64,000 bases of DNA, taken from NCBI GenBank assembly GCA_013396915.1, contig VWZL01000260.1:8690-72689 (forward strand), in the 5' to 3' direction. Below, piece after piece: positions 21,101 to 33,400 of this stretch (its first letter is position 1; each line of letters begins with the position of its first letter). A program made the position numbers and the translations under genes. The notes below the pieces were generated by a model. It was given only the letters and a program-made list of their open reading frames with translations. It had not been told where the DNA came from and did no database searches. The DNA is from Stercorarius parasiticus. Taxonomy: Eukaryota; Chordata; Aves; Charadriiformes; Stercorariidae.

Positions 21101-21239
21101 GAAAAAAAGTGATTATTAGTATTTATTGCTGGCCTAACGCAAAATTTGTCTGTGTTGAAATTACTTTGGGAAAAGTTAGTTAAAAGAGAACCTGTAGAGA
21201 TCGTTCCAGATGGCTGCTGTAGCCCTTAGTTCATCTTTA
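18102..21239. other. Non-coding stretch with old repeat motifs
   Basis: No gene. A (CT)-rich tract lies at 19136-19167. Motifs with 'actgaagtcaatgg' at 19004-19020 and 19636-19672 belong to a dispersed old repeat type (see findings). The part at 20560-21010 is more GC-rich and C-skewed but shows no coding signal I trust. Confidence 0.5.
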
Positions 21240-22320
21240 TCGTCTAGACATGAACAGAGATCTCTGTAGTGTAATTAGAGAAATAAATAACGACTGGAAA
21301 TTATGTCTTTATGGGAGACTTAGACTTCCTAGATGTAGGTTGGAGGAAGGCACGCAGAAGTAGGGACCTATTTCTCAAGGTACCAATATGATGGTAGATG
21401 AAATACTTCTTCACCAAGTGACTTCTCAACAATCGTATTTTAGACTTCATTTTGATGAGCACCAGGGCTTCTGTGGAAAAATAAAAAGAAAAGAAGCTTT
21501 GAAACAAGTACTCACAAGTCTACTGTGTTTACACTAAATAGAAGAATAAATAGAAGCAGGACCATTGTTAAGGTTCCTGATTTTGAAGAGAAAAATTTTG
21601 GTAAAGTATGTGAATTAATTACTGAAGTCATCTGGATTGAGGAGCCAAGGGGTTGAAATGTGGAGGAGGTGTAGAGTTGTTAAAGTTTCAGATGTGTAAG
21701 CTACCTAGAACTTATATCCCAAACAAAACAAAACAAAACAAATAGTCGTGAAAGGTACCGTATCTAATTTGATAGGTAATCATCACAGAAAAGATGTTGG
21801 TAGGTAACACAAAGACAGAGGAAAAAGAGAGGTCAGCAAAGACACTTGTGTCTCAGAAGGCAGGATGTGTAGGAATAAAGTAAAAGCAAATGAAAGGAGC
21901 TTGAGAGAAGTACCAAAAAGTTCTTCATCTGGAAAAAACGTGGGAAAGAGAAAGGCTTCTGTGCCGTGAAGGTGAACTATAATCCGTGTTGGATAATCTG
22001 ATGATGATCTAGCAACAGGGCAAAGTCTGGAGGCTTACTGAGGGTATGGAGATGGCAGTTAACCAACCAATGGGGAAACAAAGCTCAGCTCCAGTCAGGG
22101 GAGTGGGATAACTGTTGTTCCAGAATTCAAGCAGAACAGGTATATGAAACCATATGTATGAATGTCTCATAAGTGGAAAAGGGACCATGTGACAAGAACA
22201 CAGTTTCTCTGGGTAAGAAGGGAGAACAGAGTCATGTGGATGAGAGCAGGCCTATTAATCTGACCTCGGGGCTGCAAAGCTTCAGAACAGATCTTGAAGG
22301 AAAGAAATTTCTTTATAGTA
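21240..22320 (+). mobile_element. Ancient CR1/L3-like LINE relic (endonuclease to early RT region)
   Basis: At about 21297-21350 the translation reads Y-V-F-M-G-D-L-D-F-L-D-V-G-W, matching the G-D-F-N-x-P-D box of the LINE endonuclease. It is followed by 'gatgaaatacttcttcacca' and 'attttagacttcattttgat' (about 21400-21460), which fit the next conserved blocks. Near 22245-22310, 'aggcctattaatctgacctc' and 'gatcttgaaggaaag' match the RT segment encoding R-P-x-x-L-T-S and the helix after it. The sequence between has small indels, and the (AAAAC)n tract at 21722-21742 lies inside. No frame survives. This copy is from the older layer of elements, not the bird-specific CR1 layer. Confidence 0.65.
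21722..21742. repeat. (AAAAC)n microsatellite
   Basis: Four AAAAC/CAAAA units within the ancient LINE relic. Confidence 0.85.
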
Positions 22321-25224
22321 AATAGAAAAAAAAATTAAATCGTTAATTTTGAACACCCTCCTTGCTCCTCTTGAACATGGTATGCAAATCTGGTATTTTG
22401 ATGTGCCGGGAAAATGGCATCTAGTAAAATCTAACCTTTCTGGATCCCAGTGAAGAATTAGCTATGATACAGCAACATATTTGAGATGTCCCCAGGAAAT
22501 CTTTTTCTCTGAGAAGGAGGCGACAAAGGCGGAAGTAGCGGGGAGATGAGGAGGAGAAGAGGAGTGAAGTAGTAGTTCCCTAATCAAGTTTACCTGCTAC
22601 TTTGGGCCAGGTAGTTATGTTTTTTTTATTTCGCCATGGACTGACACTACATTGTGTGCAGTCTGCAGTCCTGTGCAGATGCAGAAGGCGCACACAGTGT
22701 GGATTCTGTCTTGTTTTGCTCTTGCCAGAGTTTAAAATATACAACATTTTGGCTGAAAGTATGTGTTTTTAGATGGAAAAGCCTAACTGTTGCTCTGGTG
22801 TTCGGGGTAGGATTGTAAAATGACAAACAACTCGGAGAAAGGGAGAAAGCGTAGAAGGGAAAAAAAAAGACAGTGCAAAAAGTAGAAATACAAAAATATG
22901 CACCACTCGGGAACCTTCTTACTTCCTCTGTGCAGGGGAACTGTTGTGGTTCTGGATTTGTATCACATTTTTGGGGTCAAACTCCTGTATAGCACTAACA
23001 ATTCCTAAAGGGAAGGAAGGGGCAGTGTATACCTCCTCTCCTGCCCCGTGGTCCAGGCAGGGAGATGGTTTGCCCAGGAAGGAGCACAGTTAACTTTCCT
23101 CAAGTGCGGTGAGGCTAGCACGTACTCATAGCTGCGTTCAGATCCTGTCCTACAAGGAGAAATGCAGACGGATGGGTTGGTTCAGGTTTCCGGGAGCTCT
23201 GCTTCCCTACGCAGCATTTCACTTCCCAGTGTTGCCCCTGTGTGTGCTCCTCTTGCACACCAGAGACTTCTAGCACTCTCCAGCTTTTAGCTCTCTGAAG
23301 AAATGGGCACACTTTCCCAGTTGCAATCCTGGGCTTTCCAGACCTCTTTGGGCTAGTATAGGGTAGGTGACATCCAAAAACCATAATCTCCCTGGTATTC
23401 GTCCTTGTGGGACAAGTGCTTGGTCACTGAGAAGTGGCTACATGGTGTCCATGCAGCCCAAAAAAGTTAGTGAGCCCTAGAGACAAGCAGTTCCCTCAGA
23501 CTGGGCTGCAAAGGACTACGGTTGGAAGGAGAGGAATTTCTCTGAGAGAGGCAGCAAAATGGTACATGCTGATAAAGTCCCTTAGAAATACAGAAATCAT
23601 GTGGGTAAGACAAACAAAGAAGCCTTGAGACAAAAGAGAGAAAGGTAAGGATGTATTTTTTGGGGGAAGAAAATAATCTTTGAAGTACAGAACCAACCAA
23701 AGCTGGAGGAAGCTGGTTACAGCAGGAAGAAAAGCATCTCCATCAGGCAGAGGAAAAGCTACGCATGCAAAACTAGTGAGAAAATTAAACCGTGGCATGA
23801 TATATGTTTTTTTCTTGTTCTATGCGGATCAGTTTAAAGTAATGCTTGACTTTGATGTTAAAGATCACTTTTGCAGAGCCCTAGGCCGCCCCTGAGGAGG
23901 TCAGCTGAAGCCAGAATGCCTTCGAGGAGGAGCTTTTCGGACATAGCATGGTTTCGTTGCTAAGGGAGTTGTATGAGCTGGGACTCGTCATGGGGCATGT
24001 GCTGTTCGGTGGGGGAAGGGATGGGAGGACTTCTACGGGAAATGATGCTGCTAACACATTACCAGAAGTGGTGAGAGCACTTGAAAACATTGTAGCTGCA
24101 GTGCTGGGATCCAAACCAGTTTCCTAGTAGCTGCCTAGTGAGAAATGGACCGGGTCTATGGCAATCGTGCATATCTCACGATTTGGTGAGTAAGGCTTAA
24201 AAGGCTGACGTTAAGAATGTCCTAGGTGAAATAAAAAGAATGGGGAAAAAAGAATGATAAAAGTATAATCCCAGTGCTAAGGTTATTCCATGCAATGTGA
24301 GTTCAATAAGTAGAGTTGAGAGAGCAGAAAAAAGTGGCCGAGTTTGGAGCTCTCATCCTTGTGCAGAGGCTTATTTGAATCCCAGGCTGTTTCTATCTCA
24401 TGCATGCATTTCATTTGTCATGTGTAGCATTAAAAACTGAAAAGATTGCTTAAGGGTCAGCAGTAACCTGAGCTCAAAACTCAATCTCACCTCTAATCTG
24501 ACAAGAAAAACAGTGCTATCACTTTGGGATAAGTGTCTTTTTACTGGATTCTAGCAGAGAACTGAGATGGTCACGGTGAATTGTTGATAATGGTGGGCTC
24601 AAGGAGACACTCCTTGAGCTAAGTGGAAGCAGCTAGAAAACCTGTTTCAGTAAAGCTCCTCAGGCTCCAGCGGCAAAAAGTAGGAACGTATTTGCACAAG
24701 CATCTTTTCTGCAATTTCCTCTCTGCTTTTCAGCTAGCTCAGACCTTGTGGGGATGGCCAAGCTGTCATTGGTTTGGGGATTAAATCAGTCTTTCTGTTT
24801 CCAGCTGGCTGCTGTTCTCAGCAAAGGGTTTACCCTGGGTTGAGGTCCCACTCTGAAGGCAGTGGGATGTAGCTGGGCTCTTCGTGAAGTCATTGCTTTA
24901 AGGGGGTTAAGGAGGATAAACCCAGGTCATGATAAGGTTCCAGCTTTTGATAGCCACAATTATATGTGTGACAAACAAGGACTCTATAAACAGAAGTATG
25001 TACAACCATGGGTAGGACTGAAGCTTTGATCAGCTTTGCAAGAAATATGTTTAAAGAAACTCTCCAGATCTAAACTATCTGTTGAAACAAACAGTCTCAT
25101 GTGTCTTACATTTACCAGTGAGTTTACAGCAATGTACTGCCTTTTCTTGTGTTTGCATTTACCAAAATAAAAACAATCTTCGGAAATCAGTCATTTAGCT
25201 ATCATAATAAAGCAATGTTATCTT
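22321..25224. other. Non-coding stretch
   Basis: No gene or repeat family recognised. A 72-codon frame at 23909-24126 has no initiating methionine at its start and no domain I know. A perfect short hairpin lies at 24597-24619. Confidence 0.5.
24597..24619. repeat. Perfect 10-base inverted repeat with 3-base loop
   Basis: GCTCAAGGAG is followed by ACA and its exact complement CTCCTTGAGC. It is a tight hairpin, too short for a microRNA precursor by itself, and flanking complementarity does not extend. Confidence 0.9.
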
Positions 25225-25360
25225 CTTTTCACAGATGGGAGAACTGAAGGAACAGAGTTGTGAAATTATCTGCTCAAAGCCATAAAGGAGGCCAGTGACA
25301 AATCCAGGAATAGAAGCCAAGTCTCCTAAATTGCAGCCTAATGCCACCTAATTCTGTACT
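25225..25360 (+). mobile_element. MIR-like SINE relic
   Basis: The sequence follows the well-known MIR/L2-type 3' block: 'ttttcacagatgggagaact', then 'gaaggaacagagttgtgaaa', 'ccataaaggaggccagtgac' and 'aatccaggaatagaagccaa', ending in 'gtctcctaaattgcagccta'. Each part corresponds in order to the conserved 'acagatggggaaactgag', 'cccaaggtcac', 'cagagccaggaatagaaccc' and 'gtctcctga' pieces. This is an amniote-wide ancient SINE class, rare but present in birds. Confidence 0.75.
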
Positions 25361-27299
25361 CAACAAGAAAGTTTGCCTTCTGATGTTACAATGAGGTATG
25401 CCATAGCAAAATCTATATATTAATAATTTACTTAAGGGGAACACGTTTGAATGTGTATATTTGCCTATGCTCTTGTAAATAATGCAAACGAATTCTTTGA
25501 ATTATAATTCTGAATTGGATTTCTAATACTGTTTTCTCTATAACTGGGTATTTTTTTCACAAATATTTCTTCATAAGTCATGTTTAAAACATACAGTTCT
25601 CAAAATCTGTTTTATTAAAATCACCACAAGTTAATATCCAAACATATCCTAGAGTAGCTTCAATAATTCATATTTCTAGATATTTCAGAGTCCAACTTCA
25701 GGGTTTTCTTCAGGGTCCTGAGCACCTACGCTTTAGTTTGCCGTTATAGAAGACGGGATAGTTGGCATCTCAGAAAAAGGAAATAAAGTTGTGTATTCCC
25801 AGTGAGGATGTTCTTAGCATTGGAAATCACTTTTGGAAATATTGCTGCAAATGCGTTGGAAGCATTAAAAGCTCAAGTCTGGCTCCAGTTTAGCTGGAGA
25901 GGAGGCTACTCCAATAGACCCAGGCAACAGAAGTGCTATGAATATGGAAGCCCATTACAGAGCGCCTGCTGCCTGGAGTATTGAGGAGTATTTGTCACAG
26001 TTTGGGCAAGGATACAACTTGTTTTCTGTCTCTCCTAGCTATGTCCTCCTATATTGGGTCAGGGACATGTGGACAATACTTCTCTTTGAGATGCTGATCT
26101 TTTGGCGTGTTAAGCACGATAGTTGCATTAGTAGCTGTTTTTTCTTGCAGTTGAGGCTTTGAAGCACTGTGGCAGCTTTTTGCATAGGATAGGGAAGGTT
26201 TCCTTCTGGCTTTCACCTCAATCCAACATATTGATACTGTGGGCTTCACAAAACAGTGCTAGTGTCCAACACTGAAACACCATTGAAGCATTGTCTTAGT
26301 AGTAGGTAGCTTGGTGATTTCTTAAAAGCAAATATTAAATCAGATTGGAAAACTATATTACTTCTACAACATACTCCTTATAGCACCTTTACAGTTTCCA
26401 AATCTTTATTATCAATATTTTGCCTGGACACAGGTGATGAGCATGCTCAGAGAATATGTCAGGTTAGCTACAATCAAACCTATAATGTATCTGCAATTCA
26501 TCCATGTTTCTCCCACCAGCAGGTGTCATTCTGGAAAAAGGAAAATATTGTAAATTCCTGCACTGGAGAATTTGGCTGTGACAAAGAAAAAAATTGTGTT
26601 TGCTTAAAATATAGCTTTTGACGGATACTTTACTCCAAATAAAAATGAAAAGAAAGTTGGTTGGTCTGCATTTTTTAATAATCTTTGTGCATCATCTAAT
26701 CCTGACATATAAGCAACAAAGGGCAGATGATTGGTAAGGCAAGCCAATGTCTAGTTAAAGCTGTCTTCTGCTTTTTACTATTCTCTGTGGCATCTTCACC
26801 ACTGCTTACTCACCCCCCATGACTAAAAAAATCAGTGATATTAATCAATCTTTGTGATGGGCTTTTGGCTTTAGTTCCCCCAAAGGAAGCACAGAATTAA
26901 GGTGTTGAATTCAGATCTCATTTACTTCAAGGTAAACTTGAAGTAATTTCATTGAAGCAACTGAAATCAGTAGAATTGCTTGGGATTTAGACTGAAATAA
27001 CCAAAACTAGTATTTCACTTTATACTCCATAACTGAGCCTCAAGCAGAAAATAATCGTATAATCATTTCAATGTCTATTATAATATTTATATTTTCCTTT
27101 AAGTGTTCATCTGGGTATTAGCTGCAGCCTCCTTTAATATGAAGAGATTCTTTTTGATTTCTCATAATCACAGGGAGAAAGCTATGGCTGAGTTATGAAG
27201 AACCAAGACCCTGCTGGTTCATTGCTGAGGGCTCCTGGTCTACTGAGTCCAGTCTTCTGGCTGTTAAAAACAAACTTACCATGAAATCCATGCAGAAGG
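25361..27299. other. AT-rich non-coding stretch
   Basis: No gene supported. A perfect 10-base inverted repeat lies at 26922-26946. Confidence 0.5.
26922..26946. repeat. Perfect 10-base inverted repeat with 5-base loop
   Basis: TTACTTCAAG and its exact complement CTTGAAGTAA flank GTAAA. Further 'ttgaag' and 'actgaaatcagtag' words follow to about 26975, giving a small cluster of related motifs. Confidence 0.9.
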
Positions 27300-27465
27300 T
27301 GTCTTGCCCACCCTGTACCCTACTGAAAGTTTGTTCCAACCCATCACAGCCCTGATGATTGTAAATATTTTTCTATCGTTCAGGCTAAATTTATCCAGGG
27401 CCACTCTAAGCCATTGTGTCAATTTTGTCCCTTTACGTTAAATAGCTTCACCTCAACTTCTAGAG
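27300..27465 (-). mobile_element. Ancient CR1-like LINE relic, antisense
   Basis: The plus strand reads 'gttcaggctaaatttatcca', 'gggccactctaagccattgt' and 'tttacgttaaatagcttcac'. In order this resembles the complement of the C-terminal coding region of old CR1 elements of turtles and crocodilians. Only about 160 bases are readable. Confidence 0.5.
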
Positions 27466-30400
27466 GTGCTACCACGGAGGAGTATTTACTACTGTGATAT
27501 GATGCTCCACCAAAACTGTTCCTGGAATCAAAGGGAAGTTTGCTTGAGGAAAGACAAGAGAACAGTTTCCAAGGCTTGACTCTGAGGAACACATTAAAGT
27601 GGGAATTAATTTTACGTTTTTAGAATTTGTAATGACAACGAAGTGATGTAAAATAATTGTATTGTAGGCAGCCATATCTTTTTCAAGAAGTTATTTAATT
27701 ATGAATGTCACAATGCTTTTCTCAGGAACAGTATCATGCACTTGGTTGCTAAATAAGAAAAAAATGATATATATAAACTTAGAATTAAAACCTTCACTCT
27801 AAAATGGTTAAAAGCTGTAGTCTTGGGTTTGCACGACTGCTGTATTAGTGTTTTCTGACTTTTTGAGTATTTGACTTCGAAAAGGTGGTGGTTTTCTAAA
27901 ATTTGAAGTAAAATGTATAAGAGTATTGTGAATGTGACCAGTTCATTATGCGCTTGATTTTTATGGGACCTAGATAACAAGCGGTGATGATCTCCAAAAT
28001 GTTATTATACAGTAAGGTATAATATTTAGCCAAAATTTTATATAGTATAGTGTGAGTTTTAGACAGAATTATTTCTTTGGAGTTTTTTACAATTTATTTT
28101 CATGTTTTCAGTTAAATGAAATAATATAAAATATTGTTTAGTTTTTAAAAATGGAATTTTAGTATTTTATTTTATTAATTTTAGAAAAAGTACATATGTC
28201 TAAACATAGACTTCCCATGTCATTTTAGAGCCCCTCGGGGATCCCACCTGGCCTCTCACTGCTGGTTCAAAAGTGGGGGTCTCCTGTAGGTCCCACATTG
28301 TATCTGCCAGCCCTGTGCAGATATCCTGGGTACTCCAGGGTGTTCGTTCCAGAGGGCATTAAGTACCTTCTTTAAGGCATCTAAATTTGTCCTTTAGATA
28401 AATGCTGTAAAAGATAATATGCCTTGACAAATGCTTAAGAAAATTAAAGAGAGCACAGCTGTGAAGGCAATTCCATCTGAGGTGTTTTATTTAAGTTTAA
28501 CAAGACATAGAGGCAGTACAGAATTATTGTGTTTAACGGGATGCCATCAAGAGTCTGTTTTGAATTATGGTGGTTGAGATGAACCTGTGCGTGAGCTGGG
28601 AGCTGCTGTTGCTGCGGGTACGCACCACGAAAGGGCCTGTCCAGAAATCTGGGGCTTCTCATCAGAAATGTAGCAGTCTGGTGTTCAAAACTGTTGGGAA
28701 TCTGGCAAAAGTAAGCTTCATTCCTCCGTTTTGGACATGATGCAGCAAACTAATTTCACTGAAGAAAGCGGTAATTTCAGGTTCCAGGGCACTCAGCTAG
28801 AGGGAATTAGAGAAATACTTGCATTAATTACATACGCAATTAGAAACCTATGTTAATCAGATCCATTTTTGATGGTTTACTGAATCAGGGGGAAGTTAAA
28901 AACCTTGAATATATTATTTAGCGTAGTTATAGGTGAATCGTACAATGTGGGGTTGAGCATTACTGAACTGTTCTTTTATAACGACAACTACTCCTTGTAT
29001 GTAATATATAAAAATTATATATTGTATATGTATAAAATATATAGCTCATGTTAAAATAGAATTAAAGCTATTGGAAGGTAGCAAATTTGGGATAAAATTC
29101 ACCACAGGCATTAATTAGGATTGTATAGACACAGAACGCTTTCCCATGAACTTTTTTTAAGCATTATGATTGATACGAGTTCGGACTACTTTTGCAGAAG
29201 TTTAAAAAATGAAATTGTTACAGAAAGAGCCAGAATGTAGGGTGGCTTAAACAGCAATCATAAAATCTGACTAAATCTGATTAAGTGGTGTACAATATTA
29301 ATTTTATAATTTGCAAATGAAGCAGAACTGTTTTCGTATACTCTTTTTTTTTTTTTTTAAGTCTTTATCAGTCTTTTTCAGGATGAACCCCCAAGGCATG
29401 TCTGCGATATAGTTGTTTGAAACAGGAAACAGATAGCCTCTTGGTGTCATTCGTTTCCCTGGTCACTGGGAATCTGAGCCTGAATGAAGGTGGAGGAAGA
29501 CTCCCGCAGAGAACTGGGAACGGTTTGTCCCTTAAGAAGGGCATAATGGCATTTTTAATGTTTTTACCAAATACCAGGGCATGTGATAAAAGTTTATGGA
29601 TTGGGAATTAATTGAAAGATTGTGAAATAGGAAAGAATGCGCATTATGGGAAGCCTTGGAGAGCTACAGCATAAGCAGCCTGAAATTTGTGACCAAGCCC
29701 ACAGAATATGTCTTGAGTTATTGGAACCATCTCAGATAACTGTTATTTTTGATATAATTTATCAGCCCCACTAAGTTCCTCCAGCCAGACTGGGAAAAGA
29801 CATTCCTTTTATTAATTTTAGTATAGGGGACTAAAGTGTATTCTGGGTAGTGAAACATTTAGTTTATGGAATTAGCTGTAGAATTCAGATTTAAAAAAAA
29901 AGGCAGCGTGAATTTGTACCTGGGAGGTAGTACATATCTAAAAAAATGCTGTTCAAAAGATAATCTGCTTGTATCTAAACTCTCTTATCTGCAACATAAA
30001 GGTTTATAGTTTTATATGTATTAAATAGCACATCTATACGATGAAACGTGAAATGTATAATTAAAATAGTGACTATAAGTATAGAACTATGTAAATATTA
30101 TCTAAATTGTATGTGTAAACATTAAATAAAGTCTTTCATTTCCAGAGGTTACAGAAAACACTTTAAAATTTTATACAGTCTTTCCACCCCCCTAGTTTTT
30201 CATATAATTGCAGTTTTAGAGCTAATCTGTCTATTCGTTTTTTAGTTTTTGCAGTTGTGTTAAATTTTACTGAGGAACAATTTAGTTTGGGGAAACGGTT
30301 ACACTTTATGCTAACTGTGGTTCTTGTTTGAACATGAAGTTCCCGAGTATTTTTCCCAAATGCCACTATTTTCTACTCCACTGGCAGCTGTATATTTGTG

Positions 30401-33400
30401 GTCACCCTATGGCAGTGTATGCAAAGAATATATACAGTGGCAGTGCCTCTTCCAGAGGGTACCAGGAGGAAAAGTGTATGTGGTCAACCCACACATAGTT
30501 TGTTCTTGTTGGCGGAGGTCTCACGTAGACAGCACTTAAATGACACTTTTTGTTTCTGGGTAAGATGAAGTAAGAGGTAGAAACCATTCGGAAGCCATTG
30601 CTTGTGTTCCCTGAAACGGGCTAGAAAGAACAGCTCTTCTGAGACACGGCTTTACACTGAACATACACAGAGCTGTGTCATTATTAATTCTGAAAAACGT
30701 GTTTACAATGGTTAGGTAAAATATTTAGTTACTATTTAAATATTTTGATGTATTATAGTTCATAGACGGATTTTAGATGTCTGCTGCACTTAACATTTCC
30801 AATTTAAATAACTGGTTTCATTAAGATTTTTAGTGATACAAATTAATAACAAAAGGCAGTTAATACAGAGTACAGTTATGAGACCAAAATACATGTGGTT
30901 TAAATTTAAAGGATTAAATGTTAGCATTTCCCTATAGAGAAAGGTTATTTGGGCAGCGGTGTACTGACATTATCACCACCCACGGAGAAGGGGACCTGTT
31001 GATCCTATTGGTTAAGCAGAAATTCAAAAAAGGAAAATGAGGGTTTGCTTGGTGTAAGTGAATCACACAGGAAAAATGCTGATACCCAGAGTCGTCGTAG
31101 TGACCTTCTTTGATGGTTAGAAAGAGAAATAAGCACGGAATATTTTTGTCAAGTTAGAGGGTTTAGGTTGCTTGCTAGGTAAAATCAGGCTTGGCTATTA
31201 ATATAGTGGAAAGTTAAGTGATGACCATGGAAATATGATAATAAGCGCTGTTGTAAATTAGGCAGAAATGATTTTCTGTGGCAAGTAAGAATGATAATCC
31301 AATGTGTTAACCACTGGGCTGAAGGGCTGCTAAGAAAATAAACGTGGAAAGTGGATAAAATAAAGGACAAAAGTATGTTTAAGTAGGTGTTTCTTCAAAG
31401 CTTCCTTCAGGAAGGTGTTTCTGGAAACTACCACGCTGCTTTTGACAAGTTGTGTCTGTTAAGATAAAGGTAAGCAAAGAGCATTCATTTAGCAGTAAAT
31501 AGTGCTATCTGCATCTCCGGATTTCTCTTTAAGCAAACCCTTATAGTAATTTCATTGGACCTAGCTAGAAACAAGTCTATTAAAAATAACAATTGCTAAT
31601 TTGCCACTATTTAGTGTTAGTTTAATCCGACAACTCTGGGACGGCTTCACCTATTATTCCTGGAAGAAACTATATATAATTGGGTCATTTTGAGAAATGC
31701 CATGCAGACATGGCACTGCAAAGAAAAGCCAGGTCTCAACATCACTGCATGTAGGGAAAGCTCATCCCTGACCCTCGGTCTGACTGCTTGAAAATGCGCT
31801 GAGCTAAAGCCCAGGCTGCCAGTACTCTGCACTTCGGCTTTTGAAACTTTCTGGCTGAGATACAGTTTCAACCCGAAAAATCAAAATACGGTGGCTTACA
31901 ATCAGTTTTGCTTTGTTTGAAGCTAAAACTCAAAGCAAAACTCTTGGGGTATAGAACCGTATGAAGCAAAACGTAAGAAAGTTAACACAAAAACTCTGCA
32001 AACTGAGCAAGCTAGTTTCACTCAGCTCTTGAAATAATTCCCTTTTTGCAAGTTCACTTTTCAATGGCGCATGCGAGCTGTCAAAAACGCGGTGGTTTCA
32101 CTACCCCGTGGCACAGATGAATGCCGCAGCTCTAAAGCATCACCCTCTGTCAGAGCAAGGTCTCGCGCTCCCACTCTCTGTCTCAGCTGATACTTCAGAC
32201 ATCTGCCAAGTCACAAAATTTTCTCAGTCCCAGGCTAGCTACGTTTAGCTTTGTTCATCTGTAAAACAAGGGATTCGGGGGTAAGACCCAAATCCCAGTC
32301 TGTATGTTTTCTTTATAGTTGTATCCAGCTCTGAACTCATTTCCTAAATCTCTAATAATGCTCTAAATGGCACCCAGTCCCAAAATGGCAGCAGTCACTT
32401 ACTTCACCTCTGAGAGGTCATCCAAGGATTCATGTGTTCTTAAGTTCAAAGCCTGGTATTTGAGAGCACCTGCTGCTCTTCCTAGCTGGTGTGGCAGCTG
32501 CGGGTGCTCATGCCCTTGTGAAGATCAGCCCCCTCCTCCCGAGGTACTCTTCTTTACGGTGAAGCAATGAACAATCCTCTGCTCTGCTTTCGCTTTTTTT
32601 GGTAAAATTTTAGTGCCACTGGCTTGAAACAAACCTACGAACTGCACCGAGACAGAGATACTTTTAGCACAGTATTGCTGAGTGTGTATGAGTTCAGGCC
32701 AGTCAGGACTCCTTTGCTGATCCATCTCCTTTCCCAGAAAATATTGAGAGCTTGAACTCCTGAGCTCCCAAAATTATCACTGACGGAGAAGCAAGGCCTC
32801 AGCAGCAGTGGGGCTAAGTGAGTCAGCTTCTAGATGTAGATCTCAGACTTTGGTAACTTTGCTGACAAGAACTAGAGTGAAGTTCAGAAAAGAAAAAAAA
32901 ATAATCTAATATCAGATAATCCGTGATCTTGCGTGCATGTATTTTGCTTATTCATATGTCAAATTTTCGTGGTTAACCGGTACCTAGGAAAGAGCAGAGT
33001 GCAAGGGGAATGGCTGAGATTGAAGGCTTAAGGGTATGTTGAAACACAGCTCACAGACTGAGTTACACGAGGATTATTGCGAGTGGCATTTACAATATAA
33101 TGGCTCACCTCTGCACGAGAGTGAATTTTATATGGTGTGAGCGTATGTTACAGAAAAAAACCCCATTGGGCTGCTGGTGGAACGCAAATATTATGTGAGA
33201 CTGAATCTCACTTGGTATTTTAAACCATGAGAGTTTCAGATTTGAGTCATAGTAACTTGTAACTAGGATATGTATATTTGCACGTATAGCACGCGAGCTG
33301 TAAGCAACGCTTCTGCCTTGGGGTTATTTTCCCCTCAAATTGCAGATTTGGTTCTCCGTTATTGTAAATCATTATAGCCTCAATAGAAAGTCAGAAGTCA

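Noticed and set aside
23909..24126. 72-codon open segment that looked exon- or gag-like
   Set aside because: No known motif, no upstream acceptor of quality and no neighbouring retroviral sequence.
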